Assembly: GCA_020859945.1 (NCBI GenBank)
Contig: JAJBVG010000050.1
Span: forward strand, 1 to 64,000
Reading direction: 5' to 3'
Length of the DNA: 64,000 bases
Origin: Clostridiales bacterium
GTDB taxonomy: Bacteria > Bacillota > Clostridia > Oscillospirales > Oscillospiraceae
Shown piece by piece: positions 17,476 to 25,692 of this stretch. Each line of letters starts with the position of its first letter. Within the stretch, counting starts at the first letter, position 1. The notes under the pieces are model-generated. The model saw only the letters and a list, made by a program, of their open reading frames with translations. It had not been told where the DNA came from and searched no databases. A program made the position numbers and the translations under genes.

Positions 17476-17966
17476 TCGCCTCCCTCCCTTTTTTCAAATT
17501 GCACCGCCTGGGCTTCCAGGCCCAGGTCCTCCGCTGCCAGGGCGACAAGCCACGCCTGTTCCGTCTGGCTGAGGCTGCCGGAGACCGTCACCGCCTCCGG
17601 CACAGGTACGCCGTCCTGCTGGCCGCAGGAGACGGTGACGGTGCAGGCGATCCCCGCCGCTTCCGCCTTGTCCTCAATATATGCGGCGGTATTCCGGGCT
17701 ATGAGTTCTTCCGTCAGGGTGCCGTTGGTATCCACCAAAGCGGTGTCATAGTCCCCCAGCCCGGCGTAATAGGTCTGAAAGTCCTCCAGCAGCTGGGCAT
17801 AATCCGCCCGCGTCAGGGGCTGTACCAGCACGAAAAAAATCAGCAGACCGCAGGTTAGATTGCTCATCCGTTTCACCGGTCCCGGCGGCATCATTGCCTG
17901 GCAGAGGGCGGTCAGCAGCGAGACCGCCGTCACCGCCAGAATCCACTGACGGAGACTTTCCAACAT
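17472..17966 (-). CDS. spoIIIAF: Stage III sporulation protein AF
   Basis: Membrane component of the SpoIIIA complex with a C-terminal ring-building-like domain. 164 residues: two N-terminal hydrophobic helices (about 5-22 and 36-51), then a soluble part with IEDKAEAAGIACTVTVSCG. Fifteen bases separate it from spoIIIAE. Confidence 0.93.
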   Translation of the reverse strand: MLESLRQWILAVTAVSLLTALCQAMMPPGPVKRMSNLTCGLLIFFVLVQPLTRADYAQLLEDFQTYYAGLGDYDTALVDTNGTLTEELIARNTAAYIEDKAEAAGIACTVTVSCGQQDGVPVPEAVTVSGSLSQTEQAWLVALAAEDLGLEAQAVQFEKREGGE

Positions 17967-17981
17967 GGTTCCTCTCCCCTT

Positions 17982-19079
17982 TCATCCGGTGGCCACAGCC
18001 AGCGTGGCAAAGACGGAGATCATCACCAGCAGGGCGGCGGTTCCGGTCATGCCCAGCACCAGGGCAAAGGCCCCGGCGATGTCGTCAATCAGCTTAGGAA
18101 TTTTCCCCTGGCTGATGACCGCCGCCAGCACTGCCGCCAGCCGATAGGCCAGGTACTGCGCCCCCAGCCTCAGGAAGGGCGTGACGCAGAACCCAAGCAC
18201 CGCCACCACGCCAAAGCTGCCTACCAGATTTTTCACGATTCCCACCCCGGAAAGCACCGTCTCCGTGGCGTTGGAGAGGATGCCACCCACCACCGGCACC
18301 ATGCTGGAGATGACGGTGCGGGTCAGCTTGATGGTGGCCGCATCGGTCCCCGCCGCCGCCACGCTGGTCAGCGACAAATACCCGGTGAAAAGCAACAGCA
18401 AAACCGTTAAGATGGACGTGACCGCCCACTTGAGCAGCCGGGCAATTTCCCCCAGCCCCCGGTTATCCACCACTGCGGCGGCGGCACAGGCCGCCGTATA
18501 GAGGTAGACGAAGGGAATCAGCACCCGGTCAATGAGCGTGACCAGCACCGTGGAAAAGAACACCGTTGCCATCTGTCTCGCCACGCCGCCGGTGACGGAG
18601 CCGCTGGCGACAGAACAAGTTGTGATGACCGGAATGAGCAGGTTGGAGAAGGTGTCGATGCGCTCAATGGCCGTTTTCCCCAGTTCCATCAGGGAGGACA
18701 CGTCGGATACGGAAACTGCCGTCACCGCCACCGTCCCGACTACTGCCACCGGACCTTTTGCCCCGCCGGTGACAGCGCTCAGCCCATCCGCCATTTCGCA
18801 AAAGAGGACGATGAGCAGCAACACGCCGCTGCTCCCAACTGCGTCTTTGACCGCCGCCGAGAGCTGCCCGGCCAGCAGTTCTCCCAGCTGGGCCAGCGCT
18901 TCGTTCAAATTGAACGCTTCGTTCAGTTCCAGCTCCGCGCCGGAGGTGGAGGCGGCGTCCTCAAGGGCTTCGGTGTCGATGCTGTCCCACTGGGCTTCGG
19001 TCACATCCACGGCTCGGCAGACCGGCACACACAGCAGCAGGAGCAGCAGCGCCAAAATCGCAATTCCAACTCGTTTCAT
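17982..19079 (-). CDS. spoIIIAE: Stage III sporulation protein AE
   Basis: Polytopic membrane protein of the SpoIIIA channel. 365 residues: a cleavable-looking signal segment (1-23, ending CRAVD), a short acidic ectodomain, then about seven hydrophobic helices from residue 70 on. SpoIIIAE-type blocks such as ISSMVPVVGGILSNATETVLSG are clear. Overlaps spoIIIAD by 4 bases. Confidence 0.95.
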   Translation of the reverse strand: MKRVGIAILALLLLLLCVPVCRAVDVTEAQWDSIDTEALEDAASTSGAELELNEAFNLNEALAQLGELLAGQLSAAVKDAVGSSGVLLLIVLFCEMADGLSAVTGGAKGPVAVVGTVAVTAVSVSDVSSLMELGKTAIERIDTFSNLLIPVITTCSVASGSVTGGVARQMATVFFSTVLVTLIDRVLIPFVYLYTAACAAAAVVDNRGLGEIARLLKWAVTSILTVLLLLFTGYLSLTSVAAAGTDAATIKLTRTVISSMVPVVGGILSNATETVLSGVGIVKNLVGSFGVVAVLGFCVTPFLRLGAQYLAYRLAAVLAAVISQGKIPKLIDDIAGAFALVLGMTGTAALLVMISVFATLAVATG

Positions 19080-19462
19080 AGCAACTCACTGACCAGAGCG
19101 ACCACCGCCTGCACCAGCGGCAGCGCCGCATAAAGGGCGCACAACCCGCCGCACAGCTCCAGGACCATGGCAACGCTCCCCGCTCCCGCGTCCCGGCAGA
19201 CCTGGGCCGCAAGGCCGGTGACGAGGGCAATGCCCACCGTTTTCAGCAGCGGGGTGAGCAAGTCGTTGTCCACCCCAGCCAGTTCCGCCAGAGTGTAGAT
19301 CAGTTTCAAAATATCGGACAGCCCCTGCCCCGCCGCCAGCAGCAGCCCGGCGCAGATCAGCACCCCCAACAGCAGGGCGATTTCCCCCGTCTGCCGCCGA
19401 ACCGTCACCAGGCAGACCACCCCGATCATGGCCCCCGCCGCCAGCTGATAGATGGACGGCAT
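19076..19462 (-). CDS. spoIIIAD: Stage III sporulation protein AD
   Basis: Small membrane protein (128 residues, about four helices) of the SpoIIIA complex. Start at 19462 (MPSIYQLAAGA) lies one base after the spoIIIAC stop, implying translational coupling; the longer frame overlaps spoIIIAC and is rejected. The block LLTPLLKTVGIALVTGLAAQVCRDAG is typical of the family. Confidence 0.94.
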   Translation of the reverse strand: MPSIYQLAAGAMIGVVCLVTVRRQTGEIALLLGVLICAGLLLAAGQGLSDILKLIYTLAELAGVDNDLLTPLLKTVGIALVTGLAAQVCRDAGAGSVAMVLELCGGLCALYAALPLVQAVVALVSELL

Positions 19463-19463
19463 C

Positions 19464-19658
19464 TTAGAGGTCAAACAGGACCTTGACCAGGTCAAACAGC
19501 TCGCTGATCTCCTGCACCACCAGCATCAGCACCACCACCAGCCCCGCCAGCGTCACCATGGTGGCCTGCTCGTCCCGGCCGGAGCGGGTCAGCACCTGGT
19601 TCAGCACCGAAACGAGAATCCCAATGGCCGCTATCCGAAAAATCAGGTCAACATCCAT
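19464..19658 (-). CDS. spoIIIAC: Stage III sporulation protein AC
   Basis: Very small (64-residue) two-helix membrane protein of the SpoIIIA complex, with the family signature VLNQVLTRSGRDEQATMVTLAG. GAGG precedes the ATG, and it starts 12 bases after spoIIIAB. Confidence 0.95.
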   Translation of the reverse strand: MDVDLIFRIAAIGILVSVLNQVLTRSGRDEQATMVTLAGLVVVLMLVVQEISELFDLVKVLFDL

Positions 19659-19670
19659 GTTTTTTCCTCA

Positions 19671-20177
19671 TCAGAATAAAATCAACACCGCCAGCAGCCC
19701 CGCCGAGGCCGCCAGGGTATACCACAGCCGTCCATTTCCCCGCAACGCCTCCCGCCGCCGGGTCTGGCAGCGGCGAAGGTCCTCGGCGGCGTCCGCCAGA
19801 CTGTCGCACTGTTCCTCCACACCGCAGGCACCCAGCACCTGTCCCACCTGGGAGAGGATTTCCCGCTCCTCCCGGCTCAGGGTAAGGCCGCTGGAGTGTA
19901 TCGCACCGTCCCACAGGGCGGCAAAGGGCCGTTGTTCCAGCTCCTCCAGCCGGAGGGCGGCAAAGAACCGCCCCACCACGCCCTCTGAGGTGCGTCCGGC
20001 CTGGGCCAACAGCTCCTCCATGGGCGGGGCGCAGATGGTCAGCTGTCGGCGCATCCCGTCCAGCGCCTGGGCCAATGCGCCCAGCTGGGCGATGTGTTCC
20101 CGCTCCAGCCGTAGCCGCTGGCAGACGGGCAGCAGGCACCCCAACAGGACGCAGACCGCCCCTGCCGCCTTAACCAT
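19671..20177 (-). CDS. spoIIIAB: Stage III sporulation protein AB
   Basis: Membrane-anchored partner of SpoIIIAA, distantly related to type II secretion GspF proteins. 168 residues with N-terminal (about 3-20) and C-terminal (about 150-168) hydrophobic segments and the family-like LTLSREEREILSQVGQVLG. ATG at 20177 overlaps the end of spoIIIAA by 8 bases; the longer upstream frame lies inside spoIIIAA and is not supported. Confidence 0.92.
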   Translation of the reverse strand: MVKAAGAVCVLLGCLLPVCQRLRLEREHIAQLGALAQALDGMRRQLTICAPPMEELLAQAGRTSEGVVGRFFAALRLEELEQRPFAALWDGAIHSSGLTLSREEREILSQVGQVLGACGVEEQCDSLADAAEDLRRCQTRRREALRGNGRLWYTLAASAGLLAVLILF

Positions 20178-21066
20178 CCTCCACCGGCTCCACCCGGTAG
20201 CTGCGGCGGGTCCCCTGGCGGGAGATGTGGATGACCTGGCGGAAGATTCCCTCATCCAGCAGCCGCCGATACAGAGGCCGCCGCCGCAGGTCCTCCAGAC
20301 TGCCGCCGTGGGCGGTAGCCAGCACCGCCACCCCGCAGTTGGCGGCGGCGGAGAGGGCGGCGATGTCCTCCGGCGCGGTGATTTCGTCCGCCGCCAGCAG
20401 CTGGGGATTCATGGTCCGCAGCAACAGCTGCAACCCCTCCGCCTTGGGGCAGCCGTCCAGCACGTCGGTGCTGGCCCCCACGTCGAACTGGGGAACGCCG
20501 TGCCACAGGGCGGCCACCTCGCCCCGCTCGTCCGCCAGCCCCACCCGCTGGCCGTACCGGTCCGATCCCAGCCGGATCAGCTCCCGCAGGAGAGTGGTCT
20601 TGCCCAGCCCCGGCGGGGAGAGCAGCAGCGTGGACACAGTTCCCTCTGTCCGGAACACCTGCTCTGCCGCCTCCCAGCCGATGCCCTGGACCGGGTGGGC
20701 GATGCGGAGGCACAGGGAGGACAGCGCCCGGTAACCGTGAACTTTGCCCTCCCGCAGATCCACTGTGCCGGTGACACCCAGCCGGTGGCCCCCTTTCAGG
20801 GGCAGAAAGCCCTGACAGAGCTTTTCCACCGCCGCGTGGTAGCTGGCGCAGGTGGCGACCTCCAGCGTCAGACGCAAATCGTCCGCCGTCAGCTCCAGGG
20901 GCTTGCCCATCCATAACACCGGCGTTTCCCGCCCGTCCGCACCGCAGAGGGCAAAGGGCCGCCCCGCCCGCAGCCGCAGCTCCTCCGGGTCCTGCCCGGA
21001 GGAAAGTGCCGCCAGACGCAGTTCCCGGGGCAGAAACGCCGCCGCCTGTTCCAAAGGCGTCGCCAA
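20170..21066 (-). CDS. spoIIIAA: Stage III sporulation protein AA (ATPase)
   Basis: Secretion-type ATPase thought to energize the SpoIIIA channel. 298 residues with Walker A SPPGLGKTTLLREL (about 150-163) and Walker B LLAADEI (about 225). Translation starts at a TTG (21064-21066) with GGAGG about 9 bases upstream, an unusual start for the first gene of the operon. A typical mother-cell (sigma-E) promoter could not be assigned in the 48 bases between the CYTH terminator and this gene. Confidence 0.95.
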   Translation of the reverse strand: MATPLEQAAAFLPRELRLAALSSGQDPEELRLRAGRPFALCGADGRETPVLWMGKPLELTADDLRLTLEVATCASYHAAVEKLCQGFLPLKGGHRLGVTGTVDLREGKVHGYRALSSLCLRIAHPVQGIGWEAAEQVFRTEGTVSTLLLSPPGLGKTTLLRELIRLGSDRYGQRVGLADERGEVAALWHGVPQFDVGASTDVLDGCPKAEGLQLLLRTMNPQLLAADEITAPEDIAALSAAANCGVAVLATAHGGSLEDLRRRPLYRRLLDEGIFRQVIHISRQGTRRSYRVEPVEDG

Positions 21067-21115
21067 TGTGACCCCCTCCTCGTTGTGGTATGGGACAATC
21101 TATGTGGCAGGGCGC

Positions 21116-21150
21116 AAAAAAAGAACGCGCCGTTTTCACTTGGCACGTTC
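21116..21150 (-). terminator. Terminator of the CYTH gene
   Basis: Minus-strand hairpin, 9-bp stem with one G-U pair (21123-21131 with 21142-21150), 10-base loop, followed by seven T (21116-21122). It separates the CYTH gene from spoIIIAA. Confidence 0.85.
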
Positions 21151-21164
21151 TCCAGCATGTTTTT

Positions 21165-21653
21165 TTATTCGGTTTCGTTTGGGTCGGGGACAAACCCGTT
21201 CAGGTAATACGACCCCATAGTAAACCGCTTGTCGTAGGTCAGTTCCTTGCCCAAACAGGGCAGCGGCTCCCAGGCGTTGGCGGCCTCCTCGCTCTCGAAC
21301 TCCACCTCCGCGTAGGAAAAGGCTCCGTGGTCCACTTCGGAACACTCCAGCACATGGCCGTCGGGCAGACGGTAGGCGTGGTAGTCCTTGTGAACCATAG
21401 GGCGGTCCAGCATCCCGGCCAGTTCCTCGAACTGCGACCGTTCGATGGGGGTCTCCACCTCGTGGCGGGACAGAGTGCCCTTGCTCTTGATGCAGAGGAT
21501 ATAGGTGCAGTCCCCGGTGGCGCAGTTGCGGCTGCGGCGGATGCGGACGGTGACGGGGACGTTGGCCAGATAGCCCTGGTCGGTCTCCAGGTGGACGATC
21601 TCCGGGTAGTCGGTGGGAAAGGCGGTCAGCCAGAATTTGCGTTCGATTTCCAT
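21165..21653 (-). CDS. CYTH domain protein (triphosphate tunnel enzyme fold)
   Basis: 162-residue protein starting with the CYTH hallmark EIERKFWL (residues 2-9) and carrying the paired charged strands TVRIRRSR, YILCIKSKG and SYAEVEFESEEAA that line a triphosphate tunnel. Family members hydrolyse inorganic triphosphate, thiamine triphosphate or act as adenylate cyclases; the substrate here is unknown. ATG at 21653 has GAGG 8 bases upstream. Divergent from the MocR regulator. Confidence 0.88.
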   Translation of the reverse strand: MEIERKFWLTAFPTDYPEIVHLETDQGYLANVPVTVRIRRSRNCATGDCTYILCIKSKGTLSRHEVETPIERSQFEELAGMLDRPMVHKDYHAYRLPDGHVLECSEVDHGAFSYAEVEFESEEAANAWEPLPCLGKELTYDKRFTMGSYYLNGFVPDPNETE

Positions 21654-21681
21654 AATGATTTCCTCGCTTGCAGTTTTTCTT

Positions 21682-21710
21682 ATTGTATCGAATCCTTCCC
21701 CTTCCGTCAA
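21682..21710 (-). promoter_or_regulatory. Promoter of the CYTH gene
   Basis: Minus strand: -35 TTGACG (21705-21710), 17-bp spacer, -10 TACAAT (21682-21687). Its -35 box lies 4 bases from that of the divergent MocR promoter. Confidence 0.75.
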
Positions 21711-21714
21711 GGGG

Positions 21715-21743
21715 TTGACCATCGCCTTAATTGACCTTATAAT
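21715..21743 (+). promoter_or_regulatory. Promoter of the MocR regulator
   Basis: Plus strand: -35 TTGACC (21715-21720), 17-bp spacer, -10 TATAAT (21738-21743). Followed by AAGGAGG (21775-21781) and ATG at 21789. Confidence 0.8.
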
Positions 21744-21788
21744 AGTTTTTGATTTCAAAGAATTTTATCAGGTCAAGGAGGCTTTCCC

Positions 21789-23192
21789 ATGCTCACCCCA
21801 TCCTTAGACAGCAACGCCAAAGAACCCCTCTACGAACAGCTCTATCGGTTCCTCCGCCGGGAGATTGAGACGGGCCGCATCCCCGCCGGGGAGCGGCTGC
21901 CCTCCAAGCGGAAGCTGGCCAGCGACGCCCATCTCAGCGTGGTCACGGTGGAGACCGCCTACAGCCAGCTGGTGGCGGAGGGCTACCTCCGCAGCGAGGA
22001 CCGGCGGGGCTTTTTCGTCCAGCAGGCGGCCTCTCGGCCAGAGCAGGCCCAGCCCCTGTCCCAACCGCTGCCCAGTTCTCCCGCGAAGCCCAGCTGCCCC
22101 TATGATTTTGCCACCAACGCGGTGGACGCTGAGTTTTTCCCCTTCTCCACTTGGGCCAAGCTGACCCGTGAGGTCCTCTCCAGCCGGGACAGCGCGCTGC
22201 TGTCGGCTGCCCACCCCCAGGGGGTGCCGGAACTGCGCCAGGCCATCGTCAGCCACCTTTATCACTTCCGGGGCATCCAGGTACAGCCGGAGCAGATCGT
22301 GGTGGGTGCCGGGTCGGAGTACCTGCTCTCCCTGCTGGTCCAGCTGCTGGGCCGGGAGGGAGGCTACGCCGTGGAGGACCCCGGCTATCAGAAAACCGAG
22401 CAAATCCTCTCCCACAGCGGCGCGCAGGTGTACCCCATCCCCGTGGACGAGCAGGGGCTGCGGGTGGACCTGCTGGAGCAGTCCGGCGCGCGGGTGGTCC
22501 ATGTGACCCCGTCCCACCACTTCCCGCTGAGCCTAGTCATGCCGGTGACGCGGCGGCGGGCGCTGCTGGACTGGGCTGCCGCCCAGCCGGACCGGTACAT
22601 TATCGAGGACGACTACGACAGCGAGTTTCGCCTCTCCGGGCGGCCCATCCCCGCACTCCAGGGCCTGGACCGAGACGAGCGGGTGGTCTATTTGAATACG
22701 TTTACAAAAAGCCTGGCGCCGTCCATGCGCATCAGTTATATGGTGCTCCCAGCACAATTGGCACGCCGCTACCAGCAGGAGTTCTTCTTTTACTCCTCCA
22801 CCGTCCCCTCCTTTGAGCAGTACACCCTGGCACTGTTCATGGACCGCGGGCACCTGGAGCGGCACATCTGGCGCACGCGAAAAAACTACAAGCTGCGCCG
22901 AGACGCCCTGCTGAACGCTGCAAAAAGCGAAGGTTTGACCGCATTTTCGGACTTTTCTGGCGGTGAAGCCGGTCTGCACCTGCTGTTAAAGGTCCACACT
23001 CAGCGGACAGAGCAACAACTTGTGGAAACAGCCGAGGGCACTGGCGTCCGGGTCTACCCGCTGCGGCAATTTTACCGGCTGCCGGTCCCACAATCCTACA
23101 TTCCAACCTTCGTCATGGGGTACGCCAGGATGAGTGAGGAGGAGATTCAAGAGGCGATTCACCGTTTGGTGATATGCTGGAAAGCGGCCTGA
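21789..23192 (+). CDS. MocR/PdxR-type GntR regulator with aminotransferase domain
   Basis: Fusion of a GntR winged helix (about 12-78, with LPSKRKLASDAHLSVVTVETAY) and a fold-type I aminotransferase-like domain (about 105-460). The PLP lysine is in NTFTKSLAPSMR (about residue 317), with IIEDDYDSEFR upstream. MocR proteins use PLP or amino acids as effectors, often controlling vitamin B6, GABA, taurine or D-alanine genes. No B6 gene is adjacent; the only divergent neighbour is the CYTH gene. Length 467 is typical. Confidence 0.92.
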   Translation: MLTPSLDSNAKEPLYEQLYRFLRREIETGRIPAGERLPSKRKLASDAHLSVVTVETAYSQLVAEGYLRSEDRRGFFVQQAASRPEQAQPLSQPLPSSPAKPSCPYDFATNAVDAEFFPFSTWAKLTREVLSSRDSALLSAAHPQGVPELRQAIVSHLYHFRGIQVQPEQIVVGAGSEYLLSLLVQLLGREGGYAVEDPGYQKTEQILSHSGAQVYPIPVDEQGLRVDLLEQSGARVVHVTPSHHFPLSLVMPVTRRRALLDWAAAQPDRYIIEDDYDSEFRLSGRPIPALQGLDRDERVVYLNTFTKSLAPSMRISYMVLPAQLARRYQQEFFFYSSTVPSFEQYTLALFMDRGHLERHIWRTRKNYKLRRDALLNAAKSEGLTAFSDFSGGEAGLHLLLKVHTQRTEQQLVETAEGTGVRVYPLRQFYRLPVPQSYIPTFVMGYARMSEEEIQEAIHRLVICWKAA

Positions 23193-23216
23193 ATTTTCGC
23201 TCAAAACTTTTTGCAC

Positions 23217-23276
23217 TTTGTTTTCCATAAGTTCCGAGCCGCCGTCGGAGCTTATGGAAAGCAAAATTGTTTTTTT
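23217..23276 (+). terminator. Terminator of the MocR gene
   Basis: Very long hairpin: about 21 bp (two G-U pairs) formed by 23217-23237 and 23245-23265 around a 7-base loop, followed after four bases by seven T (23270-23276). It starts 25 bases after the MocR stop. The remaining stretch to 23404 holds no gene; it carries three TGTAAC/TGTTAC elements. Confidence 0.85.
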
Positions 23277-23404
23277 CGGTCTGAGTGTAACATTTTGTTA
23301 CCAATTTTCTGTTACTTCCCCAAATTAAAGCGATTAATCCTCATTTTTTTAGGCGTTTTGCCTTGGGTGTTTTTCCCATTCACTCGTTTTTGTTCAAATT
23401 TTAC

Positions 23405-23433
23405 TTGACAACAGCCGTTTTTGGGTATATACT
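23405..23433 (+). promoter_or_regulatory. Promoter of the G5/3D protein gene
   Basis: Plus strand: consensus -35 TTGACA (23405-23410), 17-bp spacer, -10 TATACT (23428-23433). TGTAAC/GTTAC-type boxes lie upstream (23286, 23296, 23310) and in the leader (23451, 23461, 23470), suggesting control by a DNA-binding regulator. Confidence 0.8.
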
Positions 23434-23483
23434 GCAAGAGCGTTAAGAATTGTAACAAAGATTACAAAACGTAACCAAATCAC

Positions 23484-23505
23484 AATAGAGTGTTTGCACT
23501 CTATT
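23484..23505 (+). other. Leader hairpin before the 3D protein SD
   Basis: Perfect 9-bp stem (23484-23492 with 23497-23505) and 4-base loop, ending 5 bases before the TGGAGG ribosome binding site. It may stabilise the mRNA or tune initiation; the lack of a T-run argues against termination. Confidence 0.6.
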
Positions 23506-23522
23506 TCTGTGGAGGTCTATGT

Positions 23523-24590
23523 ATGATTCAACCGAATACTGAGGCGGCGTCAAAACGTCTGGCGGCCCTTGCTATGCGTCTTGTCGCCGTCTTTGCCCTC
23601 GTGCTGGCGGTGGTCCTTGTGCTGGCCAACCCCGCGAAGGCCAAAAATGTCTATAACATCCAGGCGGACTCCGACACCTACACCATCGAGACCACATCGG
23701 ACGAGGTGGACGAGGTGCTGGACGAGGCCGGGATCGATGTCAGTGCAACCGATACCATCGACACCCAGGAATCGGAGGACGCGGTGGATGTGTCCATCAC
23801 CCGCGCCGAGTACGCCACCCTGACCGTGGATAAGACCCTCTCCACTGTTCTCCTTCAAGAGGATGACACCGTACAGGATGTCCTCACCCGCCTGAACGTG
23901 GAGCTGGGTGAAAACGACATCGTTTCTATGGACCTGGACGAGACCGTCAGCGGCGGCGACTCCATCGTGGTCAACCGGGTAGAAATTACGTATTATGACG
24001 AAGTGGAGACTTCCGCCTACGACACCGCCCGCGTCGCTGACCCCGACAGCTACATCGGCACCGAGTACATCAAGCAGGCCGGTGTCGCCGGGACCACGAC
24101 CTATACTTACGAGAAGAAAATCATCGACGGCGGCGAACCCATCATCACTCTGGTAAACACCGAGACCACCGACATGGTCACAGAGATCACCGCCTACGGC
24201 ACTAAGGTTTATTTCTCCGGCCTCAGCTCTCTGAGCGCCTCCACCGTCTACATGACCAACAAGGACGAGGAACTGGGGACCGTCACCATGTCCGACGGCA
24301 GCACCTATGGTTACAGCTCGGTGAAGAGCTTCACCGCAACCGCCTACACCTCCAAGTCCGGCAAGCACACCTCTACCGGGCGCACCGCTCAGGTGGGTGT
24401 GGTCGCGGTGGACCCCTCCGTTATCCCCTACGGGACCCGGATGTACATCACCAGCGGCAGCATCGTCTATGGTGTCTGCGTGGCTGGGGACTGCGGGGTC
24501 AAGGGCAACACCATCGACCTGTATTACAACTCCAAATCCCAGTGCTACTCCTTCGGTCGCCGGAGCTGCACCGTCTACTTCCTGAACTAA
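23523..24590 (+). CDS. YabE-like cell-wall protein: DUF348, G5 and 3D domains
   Basis: Exported, probably membrane-anchored cell-wall enzyme (355 residues). Order: N-terminal hydrophobic segment (about 14-35), two ubiquitin-like DUF348 repeats (about 40-150), a G5 domain (about 155-235, adhesion/peptidoglycan-associated) and a C-terminal 3D domain (about 268-355) with TATAYT, VVAVDPSVIPYGT and GNTIDLYY. 3D domains are lytic-transglycosylase-like, as in YabE, YocH and Rpf-type proteins. ATG at 23523 has TGGAGG upstream; the earlier frame start is discounted. Expressed from the strong promoter at 23405 and followed by its own terminator. Confidence 0.92.
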   Translation: MIQPNTEAASKRLAALAMRLVAVFALVLAVVLVLANPAKAKNVYNIQADSDTYTIETTSDEVDEVLDEAGIDVSATDTIDTQESEDAVDVSITRAEYATLTVDKTLSTVLLQEDDTVQDVLTRLNVELGENDIVSMDLDETVSGGDSIVVNRVEITYYDEVETSAYDTARVADPDSYIGTEYIKQAGVAGTTTYTYEKKIIDGGEPIITLVNTETTDMVTEITAYGTKVYFSGLSSLSASTVYMTNKDEELGTVTMSDGSTYGYSSVKSFTATAYTSKSGKHTSTGRTAQVGVVAVDPSVIPYGTRMYITSGSIVYGVCVAGDCGVKGNTIDLYYNSKSQCYSFGRRSCTVYFLN

Positions 24591-24605
24591 ATTTGTTACC
24601 CTCTC

Positions 24606-24646
24606 CCCTCCCCTGTCGGGACACGTTTCCGGCGGGGGAGGGTTTT
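24606..24646 (+). terminator. Terminator of the 3D protein gene
   Basis: Stem of 14 bp with G-U pairs (24606-24619 with 24629-24642), 9-base loop, then TTTT. Confidence 0.8.
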
Positions 24647-24679
24647 CTCTGTTTACCCCCTGCCCTCTCAGAAAAATAT

Positions 24680-24708
24680 TTGACAAAAGTGGTATTCTAT
24701 CGTATTAT
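24680..24708 (+). promoter_or_regulatory. Promoter of the alpha/beta hydrolase gene
   Basis: Plus strand: -35 TTGACA (24680-24685), 17-bp spacer, -10 TATTAT (24703-24708); the ATG follows at 24742. Confidence 0.75.
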
Positions 24709-24741
24709 CATGTTATAAAAACAGGCAAGGAGGTATCCGCC

Positions 24742-25548
24742 ATGAAAATCGAAACCACTCTCCCCATTAACAACGGGACCGAGCTTTATCTGGTCAAGGA
24801 CACCGTCACCCGCCCCAGAGCGGCGGTGGTCATTGTCCACGGACTGTGCGAGCACCAGGGCCGGTATGACTACGTGGCCGCCCGGCTCAACGCCCAGCAG
24901 CTCAACGTCTACCGCTTCGACCACCGGGGCCACGGACGCTCCGGCGGCAAGCGGGTCTATTACGACGACTGGAAGGAAATCAGCGACGATGTGAACTCCG
25001 CCGTGGAGCTGGCAATTCAGGAGAACCCCGGTCTGCCCGTCTACGTGGTGGGCCACAGCATGGGCGGCTACGCCACGGCCTGCTTCGCCACCCGATTTCC
25101 CGGCAAGGCGGCGGGCATCGTCCTCTCCGGCGCGCTGACCCGGTACAACAATCCGCTGATGGGTCAGTTACCCATTGCGGCCCCGGCGGACACCTACGTC
25201 CCCAACGCCCTGGGAGACGGCGTTTGCTCCGACCCGGCGGTGGGCGAAGCCTATACTGCGGACCCTTACGTGGAGAAGCAAATCTCTGTGGGCCTGATGA
25301 ACAGCATGGCCGGTGGTATCAGCTATCTCAAGGAGAACCCCGCCCGGTTCACCGACCCGGTCTTGATTATGCACGGGCAGAACGACGGCCTGGTCAGCCC
25401 GCTGGACTCCCTCCAGCTCTACGCGGAGATCGCATCTCAGGACAAGGCCCTGCGGGTCTACGCCGGGATGTGCCACGAGATCTTCAACGAGTTCGACAAG
25501 GACGAGCCGATTGGGGATATGATCGCCTGGCTGAATAAGCGTATCTGA
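24742..25548 (+). CDS. Alpha/beta hydrolase, monoacylglycerol lipase-like
   Basis: Serine hydrolase of the S33/monoglyceride lipase type, 268 residues. Visible elements: oxyanion HGLCEH (about 33-38), DHRGHGRS (about 58), nucleophile elbow GHSMGG (about 102-107), acid in HGQNDGLV and the catalytic histidine in CHEIFNE near the C-terminus. No signal peptide, so cytoplasmic. AAGGAGG precedes ATG. Likely substrates are lysophospholipids or monoacylglycerols; not certain. Confidence 0.9.
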   Translation: MKIETTLPINNGTELYLVKDTVTRPRAAVVIVHGLCEHQGRYDYVAARLNAQQLNVYRFDHRGHGRSGGKRVYYDDWKEISDDVNSAVELAIQENPGLPVYVVGHSMGGYATACFATRFPGKAAGIVLSGALTRYNNPLMGQLPIAAPADTYVPNALGDGVCSDPAVGEAYTADPYVEKQISVGLMNSMAGGISYLKENPARFTDPVLIMHGQNDGLVSPLDSLQLYAEIASQDKALRVYAGMCHEIFNEFDKDEPIGDMIAWLNKRI

Positions 25549-25597
25549 TTGGCGCTGCCCCTCTCCCCTGCCGGGACATCATTTCCTTAACATCCGT

Positions 25598-25627
25598 GAA
25601 AGCACGGCGCACCATCGCCGTGCTTTC
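25598..25627 (+). terminator. Hairpin after the alpha/beta hydrolase gene
   Basis: Perfect 12-bp stem (25598-25609 with 25616-25627) and 6-base loop about 50 bases after the stop codon. No real T-run follows, so termination is probable but not certain. Confidence 0.5.
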
Positions 25628-25662
25628 GTTATGGGCCAGTCAAAATTTTTTAACTACGGATA

Positions 25663-25692
25663 TTGACGAAAACCCCCGAAAGGACGTATAAT
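25663..25692 (+). promoter_or_regulatory. Promoter of the PdaA-like deacetylase
   Basis: Plus strand: -35 TTGACG (25663-25668), 18-bp spacer, -10 TATAAT (25687-25692). The leader to the ATG is about 105 nt and begins with a strong two-part hairpin at 25694-25733. Confidence 0.75.

Noticed and set aside
21067..21115. Possible sigma-E box (CATACC) upstream of spoIIIAA.
   Set aside because: No matching -35 element at the required distance; too weak to annotate.
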